NCBI GenBank assembly: GCA_036365455.1
Contig: JAWQUS010000030.1
Coordinates: 18,000,001-18,064,000, forward strand
Source: Macrosoma leucophasiata
Taxonomy: Eukaryota; Arthropoda; Insecta; Lepidoptera; Hedylidae
Reading direction: 5' to 3'
DNA: 64,000 nt
A program made the position numbers and the translations under genes. Under the pieces are notes generated by a model that had not been told where the DNA came from, ran no database searches, and worked only from the letters and a program-made list of their open reading frames with translations. Below, piece after piece: positions 10,050-21,208 of the stretch; the first letter of the stretch is position 1; each line of letters opens with the position of its first letter.

Positions 10050-10131
10050 ACTTCGGGTAGGAATCGAACCTGCGACGTCATACGATAACCAGTCCTGCCG
10101 TTTTTGCGCTAACAAAGGTTACATCCGAGCG
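10050..10131 (-). mobile_element. SINE-5 tRNA-like segment
   Basis: On the - strand it has a box-B-like CAGGTTCGATTCC closed by CCGAAGT, and an anticodon-like GACTGGTTATCGTATGA. A better-preserved relative is at 51229-51299 on the + strand. The acceptor stem and D-arm are degraded, so it is not a functional tRNA. Confidence 0.5.
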
Positions 10132-10402
10132 TCGAATTTCTCGTTCCCCTTTTGATTAAACCGATTCAGAATTGGTGAACAACATTCATTGACAACTAAT
10201 AGCTATACAATTGATATGATAATGAGGATAGACTTTGCGGCTTATATCGTAAGATGTCGTTGTAAACTAATAATTTTATTGTTTTTTGAAATACATACTT
10301 ATTTTTAACTTACCTTTTATTTCGATTCCCACGAGAGAAAGCTCACCGTATCTTTATGATAAATAGCGGTCGTGATGATGAACTTGTTGTACTATTTACA
10401 GT

Positions 10403-10668
10403 GCTCATCAAGAAATAATGCACATCGAGCCTACGAAAGTGACAATCGGCTAGTTTCGTATAGCGTCGTTATCTCTGCTGCACACTGCCTACGTAAGCAT
10501 CCGTAGTCCGGTATTGGTCAATACTTGATCAAAATGATCGACAAACGTCAAATAGGTAAGGTGCGAAAGAGATAACGCTCTACAGACCCGAAATACGCCG
10601 ACGTTTCTTCCCGAGGTCGATGTGTATTATTAAATTTTCTTGTTGGATACTGTACGTGGATCTTCCAC
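10403..10668 (-). mobile_element. MITE-J copy
   Basis: It begins AAGAAATAATGCACATCGAG and ends near TTTTCTTGTTGGATACTG, the inverted family ends. The interior words are in the reverse order of those at 980. A further fragment is at 10800-10880. Confidence 0.65.
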
Positions 10669-11317
10669 ATACATCGAAACATTGCAAGGCATGAATTAAT
10701 TTGATAAACATAATGTTTCATTCGGTAAACATAGATGAAGGTCGCGACCTAGTTTCGGCTTCTCTACTAATACTACTTTTACGCAAACTTTTATTGCAAA
10801 CTGCTAATGGCAGTTTCAAACTAGCCGATCGTCTTTCCTAAGCTCAATGTGTACTATTTCTTGAAGAGTACTGGATTTATTGAAAAATACTAACTAATAC
10901 ATTTTATCTCAGGTGGAATCTTAAGCCATGTTTTAGCCTCCCCTAGTGGTAGATAGTATTAGAGGATACAAAAATGGTTGAGGTCGAAAAGAAACTATGA
11001 AAACATCGTGACTAATGGACGATCTATAAGGCACACGCTGACATACCGTACCTACATTCTCGCAACCAAGCGCCGATCGTACTTGTGAATTGCAAGAACT
11101 CTAACAAGTAGGGTTGCCAGGCGTTCGTTTAAAGCCGGACATAGGTCTATTGATTGCGTGTCCGGTCAATATATATCCGGCTATACATTTCTTAAACGAA
11201 CGAGCCGTGAACACAGCCGAACGCTTCTATGGCGGGTGTCCGGCCTTTTTACCCAAATGTCCGGAAAAACTTAGTTTGTTTACCTATTAGGTTTAGCGAC
11301 CTGGCAACCCTACTAAC

Positions 11318-11478
11318 ACGTAACTTCGCGCCTGTGATCCCCGAAGAGGTAGGCAGAGGTAAATGCATGTATTCAAGCAAACAACCACGATTCGCCGGTG
11401 GCGAGCCTGTTAACATTTCCGGGCACATTACCCCACCAACGTAGTAGTAGTGGCCTGCTACCACTAGGCTACTGAGGC
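11318..11478 (-). mobile_element. SINE-2 copy, internally deleted
   Basis: Both ends are present (ACGTAACTTCGCGCCTGTGA at the tail; TACCACTAGGCTACTGAGGC at the head), but the central half, including box B, is missing. Confidence 0.75.
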
Positions 11479-11929
11479 CTGAGGCAAGAACTGTAAGGAA
11501 AGGAGACGTTCCAAAAAAGTATGGAGCGTAGGCCTGCACCTTGTACGCTATATTGAGAGAAGCATAACATACTAAATTATTTTCAGCTATTGAAATCGTT
11601 CATCAAATTATTTTTTGTAAGTATATTAAAAAAACAAGAAGATCACAGTAGCAATAAGGTGACTTATTGTTGTCATACAAAAGTTACATAGAATAAATAT
11701 TTCCGACAAAAAAACAGTAGCATAATAAATCTATGCAAAAAACGATTCAAATTATTTTTTAAGTATATTGCTCTGTCTTTTTAACCAACTCCGAAAAAAG
11801 CAGGCGGTTCACAATTCGTCCGGATTTTTGATATAGTGTACAAGACGCGGGCCCAATATGATGCTGTTTCAATTGTTGTCTGGTGGTAAGGTTAGGTTAG
11901 AAATACAAGAAAAACAAAAATATCCGAGA

Positions 11930-12060
11930 AGAAATCTTTATTGGATTTAAATCTCTGACATCATAAACCACCCGCCGCGAGTGAGTCCCGGCCGCCGCGG
12001 CCGCCGCACCACGTACATCTACCGTATTAGCAACAAATTGACACGTTTCATAAACATCTA
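11930..12060 (-). other. GC-rich block with a downstream AATAAA on the - strand
   Basis: A short GC-rich run (GCCGCCGCGGCCGCCGC near 11989) stands in AT-rich DNA. Read on the - strand it is followed by CCAATAAAGATTTC and then a T-rich stretch, the layout of a polyadenylation site. It could be the far end of the AMD1 3' UTR, 5.4 kb beyond the stop, or chance. No protein family is recognised in any frame. Confidence 0.2.
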
Positions 12061-13100
12061 TTACATTAAAATAGTAAGTCCTCACCAAAAATGTATGGGA
12101 CTCGTGTTCCCGACTCGGTCACACACATATTTCGTCAGGTATTCCGTAGACTGCTATCCTACAAACTAACGTCACAATATTTTGTTTCATAGAAATCGTT
12201 ACAAGGTACACGCTTCAAATATTTATAATCACAAGTAATATCATCTACCTAATGAGCGTATTAGACTAATATAAATGCTATTCTGTCTGATTTTATTTTC
12301 CAATTTACAATTTGTTTTACAATCTTATGATATACATTACGATCTAATTCACATTTGTCTTGTATTTTATTCTATTTAGCTAAAGCTACGTTTCCATTCC
12401 GCTGACAGACACTAGAGACAGATTGATGACTAGGAACAAGCCGCTTGACCACACGGACACCTTGTGAGGTGGTAATAAAAGCTATGTTTGATTGATGTTG
12501 GATAAGCAGAGTTCCCAGACTATACATAAATAACGCAAAAGCAAATAACAATTTAGTATACATTTATCTTATAGTATAATGACATACATAGCCTAAACCA
12601 GTGTTTGCCAATCATGGGGATGTCGAAAGATATCGTAATGGCAAAATTTGAAAAAATAACACCTATATAGCGTAATATTTTGAATCACATTCCATAATTT
12701 AGTCCATTCAATAACACATTGGCAAAAATCTATTTTGTCTGAAAATGTGTCGATAAATTTGGCAATGCTTGAAGAGGTTGGGAAACTCTGGCCTAAACAA
12801 AATATTTCAATAATGCACCACGAATGGGAACGTAGATCAGCGTATTCACCTACATGTAAATATTGTTACATTTAATTTTATTTCACGTCGAAAAATACGT
12901 ATTACATTACTTGTTAATATAAAAGGAATACTTTTTTAATTCTCATATGTCCTTTACATCAATCTCTACTGGAATTTGCTATTTTTATACAAAGACAGAT
13001 AATGAGAAAATCTACCTTCAAATAATCATTACAAAGATTACAACCATAATGTAATCCTACTTCAATACTCGCAGCGTATTAAAATCTGTAAAAGCAAGGT
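12060..13100. other. Unassigned AT-rich DNA
   Basis: No repeat family, exon or RNA gene was recognised. It could be intergenic DNA or a long 3' UTR of AMD1. Confidence 0.4.
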
Positions 13101-13104
13101 CCAG

Positions 13105-13348
13105 TATCCAACAAGAAATAATGCACATCGACCTCAGGAAGAGACGTCGGCTTATTTCGGATCTGATGAGCGCTGTCTCTTTCGCACCTTACCTATTTGA
13201 CGTTTGTCGACCATTTTGATCAATTAACCAATACCGGACTACGGATGCTTACGTAGGCAATGTGCAGCAGCGATAACGCTTTATGAAGCTAGCCGATTGT
13301 CACTTTCTAGACTCGATGTGCATTATTTCTTGTTGAGCACCGTACAGT
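13105..13348 (+). mobile_element. MITE-J copy, best preserved
   Basis: It runs from CCAACAAGAAATAATGCACA to TGCATTATTTCTTGTTGAGC, near-perfect inverted ends of about 25 bp. The next copy begins immediately after it. Confidence 0.75.
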
Positions 13349-13565
13349 CGCCACAGTTAGGAAAGAGATTTCGATTCTGTAGAGCGGTATCTCTTTCGCA
13401 CACTACCTATGTGACGTTTGTCGACCATTTTGATCAAATTTTGACCAGTTTCGCACTATCAATGCTTACAGACAGTGTGCAACAGAGATAACGCTCTACG
13501 AAGTCGAAACTAGCCGATTGTCTCTCTCATTAACCCGATGTTCAATATTTATTGACTGTGCGATT
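13349..13565 (+). mobile_element. MITE-J copy adjoining the previous one
   Basis: The interior words (TAGAGCGGTATCTCTTTCGC, GTGACGTTTGTCGACC, AACTAGCCGATTGTC) repeat directly after the first copy. The left end is incomplete and the right end is diverged. Confidence 0.6.
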
Positions 13566-13847
13566 TGAGCGATGAGAATATTTATTTAATCAAGAACTGT
13601 ATATAGTTTGTGCTACATATTTGTATTTGAAGGTAGTTTTACATACATAACTTCAAAAATCACTCATCATACAGTCTCGAGTTATTCTCCTTGTCGAAAA
13701 TAGATCAATAGACATCAATTTGTGAAATATCACTTTCGTATGCGAGACAGGTCACATAAAATATTCAATCCAATGACTTCAACGTCGCATTAATCGAGAT
13801 TACATGTCAAAATGTTTACAACCAAATCAGCGCAATGGGGCAGCATT

Positions 13848-14033
13848 ATCTTTCTTCCGCCAAATGGTATTGTTCAACACTATCGTGTTCCGTCACATAA
13901 TTTACCGTAGTCACTACCACAGAGGCATAACAGCATTAACATTAAGGCTTTGTGTAGATGTTTACAGACTGTAGTAGTCACTTAACATTAATGTGAACTG
14001 CACGCTTGTTTGTTACATTTTTATAACATAAAA
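13848..14033 (+). mobile_element. SINE-1 copy, 5' truncated
   Basis: CCGCCAAATGGTATTGTTCA through ATGTGAACTGCACGCTTGTT and a short A tail match the 3' two thirds of SINE-1. Confidence 0.65.
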
Positions 14034-14250
14034 ATATTGTACATCGATCCTACGAAAGAGACTATCTTATTTCGACTACGTAGAGCGTTATCTCTGTTGC
14101 ACACTGTCTACTGCACTGATAGTCCGGTATTGGTCCAAACTTGATCAAAATAGTCTACGTCACATAGGTAAAGTGCGAATTAGATAACGATCTACAGACA
14201 CTAAATAAGCCGGTCTCGTTCTTAAGATCGATGTGCATTATTTCTTGTTG
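14033..14250 (-). mobile_element. MITE-J copy
   Basis: It has reverse-order family words and a terminal TTATTTCTTGTTG. A hAT-M copy is inserted at its right edge. Confidence 0.6.
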
Positions 14251-14258
14251 GGTGTAAG

Positions 14259-14552
14259 CATAGAGCAACACAGGCCACCGGCCGCGGTGGACCGGAGGGG
14301 ATTAGTCATATGCAGGCTTTCCCCTCTGTCAAAGTACAAGACAAAATGGTCCTGTTGCCCAGATATTTAAATGTGTGCGTGAAATTGTTTATGTATTTTG
14401 TTAAAGTCAAGGTGTGAGTTTCGTCGTAATAGACGAGTGTGTATCACACGTATTTCCCCCCGCAAAAAATGACAGACTGTTTTGCATCGGTAATATACAC
14501 TATGGCTACTCCCCTCCGGTCCGCCGCGGCCGGTGGCCCGTGTTGCTCTATG
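14259..14552 (-). mobile_element. hAT-M MITE with exact 8-bp duplication
   Basis: Both ends are intact (CATAGAGCAACACAGGCC ... GTTGCTCTATG). The flanking 8-bp duplication GGTGTAAG is exact at 14251-14258 and 14553-14560. The interior order is reversed relative to the 20759 copy. It is about 294 bp with no coding capacity. Confidence 0.92.
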
Positions 14553-14565
14553 GGTGTAAGGGTGG

Positions 14566-14664
14566 CCACACAAAACTGCGATGCGATGCAGTTGCCCATA
14601 CTTTCAATATGTGAGACGAAATCGCATCGCAGGAATTCGCATCGCATCTCAGTTTTGTGTGGAC
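14566..14664. mobile_element. Small hairpin MITE with CCACACAAAACTG ends
   Basis: CCACACAAAACTGCGATGCG at the left pairs with GCATCGCATCTCAGTTTTGT at the right, so the ~100-bp unit folds into a hairpin. It starts only six bases after the hAT-M duplication. Confidence 0.65.
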
Positions 14665-15880
14665 GTTCTTAATAAGGCGTAATTTCGATCTATCTCGGAC
14701 AGGGAGCATTCTTACACAGACCAGATGGGCCGGTCAATTCGCTGCGAAGTATTTATGTCGAACACACGACCACTATCATATTAAGGTTAATTTTACTATC
14801 ACTTAGGGATCACGCTTACTGGAATGGAACTGTTACATCACATTATACGGCACCCTGCTATAAGTCTTATTTTTATATACATCAGTTTACAATTTGTACG
14901 TCTGCCTGTAGGTTGGTAGTAGAAAAATATTGTTTCGTCTACTCGAAGTGGTTTGTCTACTGCGACCACTGTCGCTGCGAGAGCGTCTCATAATTAATGT
15001 ATTTTATTATTGATTGTATTTATTATAGTCGGAGATTTTAAGAGAGATCGGTCATCTGACGCAAACTTACATGATATTTATAATGAAACAGGTTACAATA
15101 TGATTGAGGAATGTTAAGCTATATTTTAGTCTGAAATAAAACGTTAATTCCAAATGCGAAAGAATTGTTATTTAACGTAATGTCTGATACCGCCGACAAC
15201 TGAGCGACTTCAATGTAACAATGTTATATGAGCAAATCAGTAGAATATTTTAAAATCACACATCGCGCTACGACTAGGTAAACATACGAGTGTATATCGC
15301 CTCTTTACAAGAATACTGTGACATTTCATATAGAACGATTTAGATGAAATGTCACGTTATTCTTGTAAGAGGCGATATTCAAGTTTCTTGGTTGTCTGCG
15401 AAGGGTATCCGTTCATTTTAAACGCTTTTTACCTCTTCATTACAAAACCAACGTTTCGCAACGATTTAGTTTCACATATGAACTTTCCACAACTACATCA
15501 TTACATAATTAATTCACTTGGAAAACAGATTATTACAAAACTATTTATTTCATAACTCATCATTTCATAAATAATTTAGTTGAAAAAAATATTCTCAAAT
15601 TTTAGTCAGGTTAGGTCGAATGGTTAGGTTTTTTTTGCTGACAGTTCTAATTATTTTTTTAAACATTTACGTAATCAAATGTTTGCGAAATGATTATATA
15701 CGAATCATTGAGTTGGGAAATGATACATGGTTTTGAAATGAAGATTTGCGTAACGTTTGTCGGTGAAACATTGGTGAATCCTGCGAAGACATATTACGTA
15801 ATAACAAATAGTTCGCAGCTTAACACTCCTGAAGCGTATTGTGTAAATAAAAATACAAATCCTAAACTTCAAAGTATAGA
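14665..15880. other. Unassigned AT-rich DNA before the NUMT
   Basis: A short imperfect inverted repeat is visible near 15290-15370 (TATCGCCTCTTTACAAGAAT and TTCTTGTAAGAGGCGATA). Nothing else was recognised. Confidence 0.45.
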
Positions 15881-15883
15881 AGG

Positions 15884-16165
<282 letters not shown>

Positions 16166-16899
16166 ATTATTAAAACTCTTGTGTGGGTTTACGTCATAGG
16201 ATGATATATATTCAAAATATTATGATTTATAAAGTACAGTAATTTTATGTCGTTTTTTGTTGTCATATAGATTTTTGTTACTTTTCGATCAAGGGACATT
16301 CTCGCAGCAACGTATAAGCAACTTAAAGGAAAAATAGCCGACAGATATTTATACGCGAGACCAAATACAGAGAAGTAAAATTTGTGAAGTTGTTACATTT
16401 TTAGTTTCTCAGAGAGATTTTATAAGAGTCTCGATAAATTAATGTCTGTAGTTGTTTCGGCTACAAAAATAGATGTTTCGTGTTTAATATGGTTAAGTAA
16501 TTCATTTCATAATTATCATTAAAATAACTACAGAATTTAATTCTGTCGCCCTCTGTGGTAATTTTAGTGAAACTCTCTTGGCAGGAAATAAAATGTGCGC
16601 AAATTTTTCGCAACTACATCGCTGTCATTTGAACGTTTCAAGGTGCAACAAGCGAGAACAGATTAACCGAAAACAAATCGACAAAGAAGCAAGTCGAAGA
16701 TATCTTCTTTCAGGCAGCGGGCTCGACTCGATCTTCGCGCCCGCACAAGGGAAGTCGATCTACCGACCGCGGGATCGAGCGCGAGGGAGTTCTACGCCGA
16801 AGGACTGCCGCTCGAATCCGTCGGATGCGATGCGAAAGCTCGGTCACAAGAGAGCACCGAGCGGATTGGCCGCGATCGGTTCCCGGCCGATAGAAACGT

Positions 16900-17165
16900 T
16901 ACATAACGCACCGGGGGCCCGCGAGACGTCACACGCCCCGGGCTTCCCGGGGATCGCGTGGAGCGCCGGGGGCTCGCGTGACGTCACGCCCCCCGGAGGT
17001 CGCGTCGTGGGCCGCGTGACGTCACCCGTCACGTGCTTCAGCCCGTCACGCGCCGGTGGCCCGGCAGCGGCAGGCCAGCAGCACGCAGGCCAGGCGCCGC
17101 AGCAGCGCGCCGCCGCCGGAGGGCGGGCGCGGGCGGGGCGGCGGCGGGGAGTGCGGGGGGTGCTG
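16900..17165. promoter_or_regulatory. CpG-rich block with CRE, E-box and GC-box words
   Basis: TGACGTCA occurs at 16979-16986 and 17017-17024, with a GACGTCA at 16925-16931. CACGTG lies at 17030-17035. GGGCGGGGC-type words occur around 17125-17150. Such clustering is usual for promoters, yet it lies just past the AMD1 stop codon, in what should be the 3' UTR. It may be a promoter for antisense or intergenic transcription, or just a GC-rich 3' UTR. Confidence 0.35.
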
Positions 17166-17245
17166 GGGGCGGCGCGGTCGGGGTCGGTAGTCGGTGTGCA
17201 GCTCGTAGCGTCGCGCCGGCGTCGCCAACAACGCGAGGAGCGCGC

Positions 17246-17305
17246 GGCGCGGCTGGCGTGCGTGGCGCGGCTGGCGTGGCTGGCGCGGCTGGCGTGGCTG
17301 GCGCG
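17246..17305. repeat. GC-rich minisatellite, ~18-bp unit
   Basis: GGCGCGGCTGGCGTGGCT-type units repeat about three to four times directly after the AMD1 stop codon on the - strand. They produce long artificial open frames on both strands. Confidence 0.7.
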
Positions 17306-17333
17306 GGGGGCGCGGCGGGCGCGCCGCCCCCCC

Positions 17334-17471
17334 TCAGCTCGGGAACTTGGCGTAGAGGGCGTAGTGCAGCTCGTAGCCGGAGAAGCGGCAGTGCTGCGCC
17401 TCCTTCTGCTCGAAGCCGCAGAGCGAGGAGAAGCGCTTGAGCTGACGCGGCGCCTCCGCCCCCGGTGAATC
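17334..17471 (-). CDS. AMD1: S-adenosylmethionine decarboxylase, terminal coding exon
   Basis: On the - strand the acceptor GGTTGCAG is followed by 45 codons and TGA (17336-17334). The frame reads DSPGAEAPRQLKRFSSLCGF, then EQKEAQHCRFSGYELHYALY and AKFPS. The pattern K-F--L-C---A-C-F--Y-L-Y-L-AKF matches the C-terminal end of animal AdoMetDC, where human has a KRLDC...FNDYNFVFTSF segment. The exon is phase 0 and joins the preceding exon in frame. The longer open frames here in other frames are GC-driven shadows. Confidence 0.88.
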   Translation of the reverse strand, partial: DSPGAEAPRQLKRFSSLCGFEQKEAQHCRFSGYELHYALYAKFPS

Positions 17472-17586
17472 CTGCAACCGTTGCGACTCCTTTTACACCT
17501 TTCTTTGCCGTTGCGCGGGCGAGCGATACGGTACGATCCCGCGGACGTGTACAACAGCCGTGGAATTGAGACTCCCTAGTCTCAAT

Positions 17587-17730
17587 CATAGAGCAACACG
17601 GGCCACCGTCCGCGGCGGACCGGAGGGGAGTAGCCATAGCGTTTATTACCGATGCAAAACAGTCTGTCATTTTTGCGGGGTGAAATGCGTGCGACACACT
17701 CGCACACTACAAAGATCGTCTATTACTATC
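17587..17730 (+). mobile_element. hAT-M MITE, 3' truncated
   Basis: It starts CATAGAGCAACACGGGCCAC and follows the family to CATTTTTGCGGGG and ATCGTCTATTACTATCA, then stops about half-way. No partner duplication was found. Confidence 0.75.
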
Positions 17731-18261
17731 AAGAAGCTTGTAGGTAAAAATGGAGTCAACACTCCAAACAAAAGTTTGAATCAAATACCTACATATCTCC
17801 ATCCTCCTCTTGGGGGGCCGACCTCTCTTTTTAGTGTGATCTGTGGTATTGCTATCTTTTTATTTATATCTCCTACGAAACTTTGTGATAGAAACACCAC
17901 AGTTACAAAATTACATGATAAACATTACTGCATAATTTATTTAAAACTTATTAAGTGTATTCAATTAACTGTTTTAAAAATTATTAATAATATATCTCAC
18001 ATTGACTATTTTGAGTTAATGTATCAGTTGAAATTATACACCGACTTCTATGGATTGTACGGAAATACATAGCACGGCAACATTCAATCTGCTTATCAGT
18101 AATGTCAAAACCAGATCGGTCTAATATGGCGGATGTTCACTATTTAGTTTTTATGTTTTCGTTGTGTTTTCGATTGTAATTCGTTAAAGTTTGTAGCAAT
18201 GGTAAATAATTGCATAGTCGGAGGTTGTGCTAGCTTATGGCATCCAGGAAGTGACCAAAGA

Positions 18262-18543
18262 TTTAGGCAGAGGTAAATGCATGCATTCAAGCATACATGC
18301 AAACACCCACGATTCGCCGGTTTCGTTTTGGCCCATGTAACAGGTGGCGAGCCTGTTGACATCTCCGGGCACATTACCAAACTTCGAGGTACTGGGAAAT
18401 TTCCAAATGGAACTGAATGAAAATCCCAATAGAACCAGAGATAAAGGACTTTACACCATTATCTCTGATAACCCCCTACCCGGGAATCGAACCCGGGACC
18501 TCAGCGTAGTAGTAGTGACCTGCTACCACTAGGCTACCGAGGC
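18262..18543 (-). mobile_element. SINE-2 copy in the last AMD1 intron
   Basis: The tRNA-like head GCCTCGGTAGCCTAGTGGTA, box B GGTTCGATTCCCGGGTAG and the body through GTGTTTGCATGTATGCTTGA are seen. The tail end is cut short compared with the 46029 copy. Confidence 0.85.
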
Positions 18544-18989
18544 AGTAAAACGTGGACCGTTTTTCCTTTTATTTGCACCATTAAAAAGCTGCATCTCCAT
18601 TGAGTGACTTAGGCTATATTACATTCATTGCACAAAGTGCCGTATATAATGGACACTTTCCCACCGATTTCACCACCTCACCCATAACCCTTCCCCCCCT
18701 CGAGAGGCAGTTGAATAAACTTCAACAGTGAGGTTGCGAGCGGGCGAGCTAACGGTCTATTTTTAGTTAATTTCGTCACGTAGTCAGTGCGATGACTTAT
18801 TTCATGATAGTTTAAGCTAGCTTAAGCTGATTAGTTTTCATAACCCAACGTGCTACATATCTATGTGCACCTGTACTGATTGATGTCTGTGTAATAGGTA
18901 ACCAGAATAAGCGTTTGTATGAAACTTTTGCAGACTATCCGGGGTGGGCCAGTTTTGAGACGGGGCGTACCACTAATCCATAAAGAAGC

Positions 18990-19366
18990 AAGTTGGTTTT
19001 GGCGGGAACCTTGAAAGATGCGTGTAATGCTCTTATTTAATTTCATTTTCTTGGTGTATTTTTGAGTTATATTAAATAAAGTTGGTGGCATTTTGATGGG
19101 TATAGGCTTATTACAGTGCTCGTGTATAGGGAAATAGAATAACAGTGCGAAACACGTTCTTTCGGGTTGCCTCCAAAACTTCATTGTAAATGTTTTGGTA
19201 AAGTAGCCATCGCTTTACTCGAATTACTGTGACTCTGACTGACGGACTGATAAATTGACTGACTGACTCTGACTTTTACGTGGCTTATAACGAACACGAA
19301 ATATCGTTTTACTTGACACTGGCAATATGCTCAAACAATGCCATTAAACTAAAAAAAAAAAAAAAA
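18990..19366 (+). mobile_element. Retroposon H copy with A tail
   Basis: It begins GGTTTTGGCGGGAACCTTGA and passes GGTTGCCTCCAAAACTTCAT and ATATCGTTTTACTTGACACT to a poly-A run. Relatives are at 42495-42905 (-), 59581-60000 (+) and 60130-60483 (+). No open frame is seen. The A tail and lack of inverted ends suggest retroposition. Confidence 0.65.
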
Positions 19367-19399
19367 CAAGCATCTTGCTTGTTTTTTTTTACATTATGT

Positions 19400-19635
19400 A
19401 ATATACTTGCCGCTAAATGGTAGTGTTCAGCTCTATTGTGTTCCGGCCAGGTGGTAATGTACGGCCCTGTAATTTCCGGCACAGAGGCATAACACCTTAG
19501 GCCTCAGGAGTAGTAACGCATCTACATTTTGACCTCGGTCTTTGTGTGGGTGTCTATAGGCTGCAGTCATCACTTAACATCAATGTGAACTGCATGCTTG
19601 TTTGCCCCTTCCATAACATGAAAAGAAAAAAAAAA
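19400..19635 (+). mobile_element. SINE-1 copy whose tail touches the AMD1 exon E splice site
   Basis: AATATACTTGCCGCTAAATGG through TGAACTGCATGCTTGTTTGC and an A-rich run ending at 19635. The next five bases, GTTAC, are the reverse complement of the AMD1 donor GTAAC, and the exon starts at 19641. In the pre-mRNA the donor is therefore followed at once by a long U-run contributed by the SINE. The head third of SINE-1 is missing. Confidence 0.85.
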
Positions 19636-19640
19636 GTTAC

Positions 19641-19796
19641 CGGCGTAGCGAAGACGGTGAGCACGAACTTGTTGGGGCGGAAGGCCTGCAGCACGCGCGC
19701 GATGACGCCGTCGTACGACGCCACCGGCACGTTCGACTCGAACGACACGTACGAGCACGCCGCCTCCGGCGTTATGTGGATCGTCATGTAGCTCCC
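19641..19796 (-). CDS. AMD1: S-adenosylmethionine decarboxylase exon E (His-containing catalytic block)
   Basis: 52 codons, phase 0 at both ends, run from acceptor TGTAACAG to donor CCG|GTAAC. The frame reads GSYMTIHITPEAACSYVSFE, then SNVPVASYDGVIARVLQAFR and PNKFVLTVFATP. The TIHITPE motif carries the histidine corresponding to human His243, which takes part in the self-processing that creates the pyruvoyl cofactor. SYVSFE-N and PGKFV-T-F are also family hallmarks. The donor GTAAC is weak compared with GTAAGT. Confidence 0.95.
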
Positions 19797-19845
19797 CTGT
19801 TACATTAATAAGCTCTATCAAATCCTGAGAACTGAGGGAAACGCG

Positions 19846-20535
19846 CATGGCCCCGCGGCTGGTGTAGATCATAAGCGATCTACTCAGTTAAGGGGCCGTT
19901 CAAGTATTACGTAAGCACTATGGGGGGGGCGGGGGGGGGGGGGGCGGGAGGGTATTTGCTCTGCTTATTTTGGATGACATGGGGGGTAGGGGAGTCTAGA
20001 TGATGATCACGTCATCGGTAGTTATTTACTTATTACATCAGTAAAATCTAATCTCTATCCTTAATCTATTTTCTTATTTCTTAAATTATAATTATAATAT
20101 AAAAAAAAAACAATACAATAATTGAAAAATGTTTACGTAAGCATGGGGAGAGGGGGTAAGAGCTTTGCTTACTTTTGCTGACAAGGGGGATGGGGGGGTA
20201 AAGAATTGTAATAAATCTGCTTACGTAATACTTGAACGGCCCCTAAGCATTACGGGCGCGGTCGGGTGTATGATGGGTTACCGCTAGTGGCAAATTAAAA
20301 TGCGCGTTTCCGTGCTCCGGAGGGCACGTTAAGCCGACGGTCGTTGCCATCATAGATAGCAGTCGTTAAACGGGATCGGAGGCCAAATGGGCGGTTTAAA
20401 AACCATCCGACAGCAGGTTGGCCACTAACCCCTATCTCCACCAATCCACATTAGAGTAGCGTGTTGGAGTAAGCTCCAGGCCTCCCCCCATAAAGGGGAG
20501 AGACTCGTGCCCAGCAGTGGGATGTAGAATGAGTT
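19846..20535 (+). mobile_element. Dispersed repeat M, split by a Harbinger-like MITE
   Basis: 19846-19891 (TGTAGATCATAAGCGATCTA) and 20244-20535 (GGGCGCGGTCGGGTGTATGA, AAATGCGCGTTTCCGTGCTC, GACTCGTGCCCAGCAGTGGG) together match 26921-27275 and, inverted, 56088-56765. The CCCAGCAGTGGGA end is common in lepidopteran retroposons. No coding frame is preserved. Confidence 0.75.
19892..20243 (+). mobile_element. PIF/Harbinger-like MITE with TAA duplication
   Basis: Inverted ends GGGGCCGTTCAAGTATTACG and CGTAATACTTGAACGGCCCC are exact. TAA flanks on both sides (19889-19891, 20244-20246), and removing the element plus one TAA restores repeat M. A 3-bp TWA duplication with GGG-starting ends is typical of PIF/Harbinger. 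The interior has G-runs. Confidence 0.88.
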
Positions 20536-20758
20536 GCCATTATTAAATCCTGAGAACCGACGGTCTAGAGTGGAAGATGACAAATCGATCATCCCACAGT
20601 CTTTCTCTTTTCAGTCTCAGTCAGAATGACGAGAGCAACGATAGGCGGACGCACCCCTGGGGGCCGACCGCCCAACTCAAATGCTTTCCTTTAGCTTTCG
20701 ATTATGACAACTACTTATCAGTTTCGTACCACTAACTGGAAGTGTTTTCGTCCGCAGG

Positions 20759-21047
20759 CATAGAGCAACGCGCCCACCGGTCGCCGCGGACCGGAGGGGA
20801 GCAGCCACAGCGTGTATTACCGATGCAAAACAGTCTGTCCTTTTTTGCAAGGGGAAATGCGTGCCACACACACGCACACTACAAAAATTGTCTATTACTA
20901 CGAAACTCACACCTTGACTTTAACAAAATACAGAAACAATTTCAGGCACACATTTAAACATCTAGGCGACAGGTATAGGCCTATTTGAACTTGTACTTTT
21001 GAGGGGAAAGCCTGCACATGGCTACTCCCCTGCGGTGTTGCTCTATG
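20759..21047 (+). mobile_element. hAT-M MITE with exact 8-bp duplication
   Basis: Intact ends CATAGAGCAACGCGCCCACC and GGTGTTGCTCTATG are flanked by TCCGCAGG at 20751-20758 and 21048-21055. About 289 bp; the family reference copy for this window. Confidence 0.93.
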
Positions 21048-21208
21048 TCCGCAGGTATATACTTAAGAGCAAAATGTGTTTAATAGGCGGTACAAAACGG
21101 ACACTATAACGTCCTAAACGAAAGCATTTCAGTTAGGCGGTCGACCTCCTGATGGCACTGTTTTAATCAAGATAATTTTAAGAGCTTAATATCTTGAATT
21201 ATTAATAA

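Noticed and set aside
16578..17468. 296-codon + strand open frame, the longest on that strand
   Set aside because: Its distal half is antisense to the real AMD1 terminal exon and the rest is GC-rich low-complexity (Ala/Arg/Gly). No domain or splice logic supports it.
16844..17697. Two long - strand frames over the AMD1 3' end
   Set aside because: They are shifted frames of the GC-rich sequence. The AMD1 frame, which ends at TGA 17336-17334, is the one with conserved residues.
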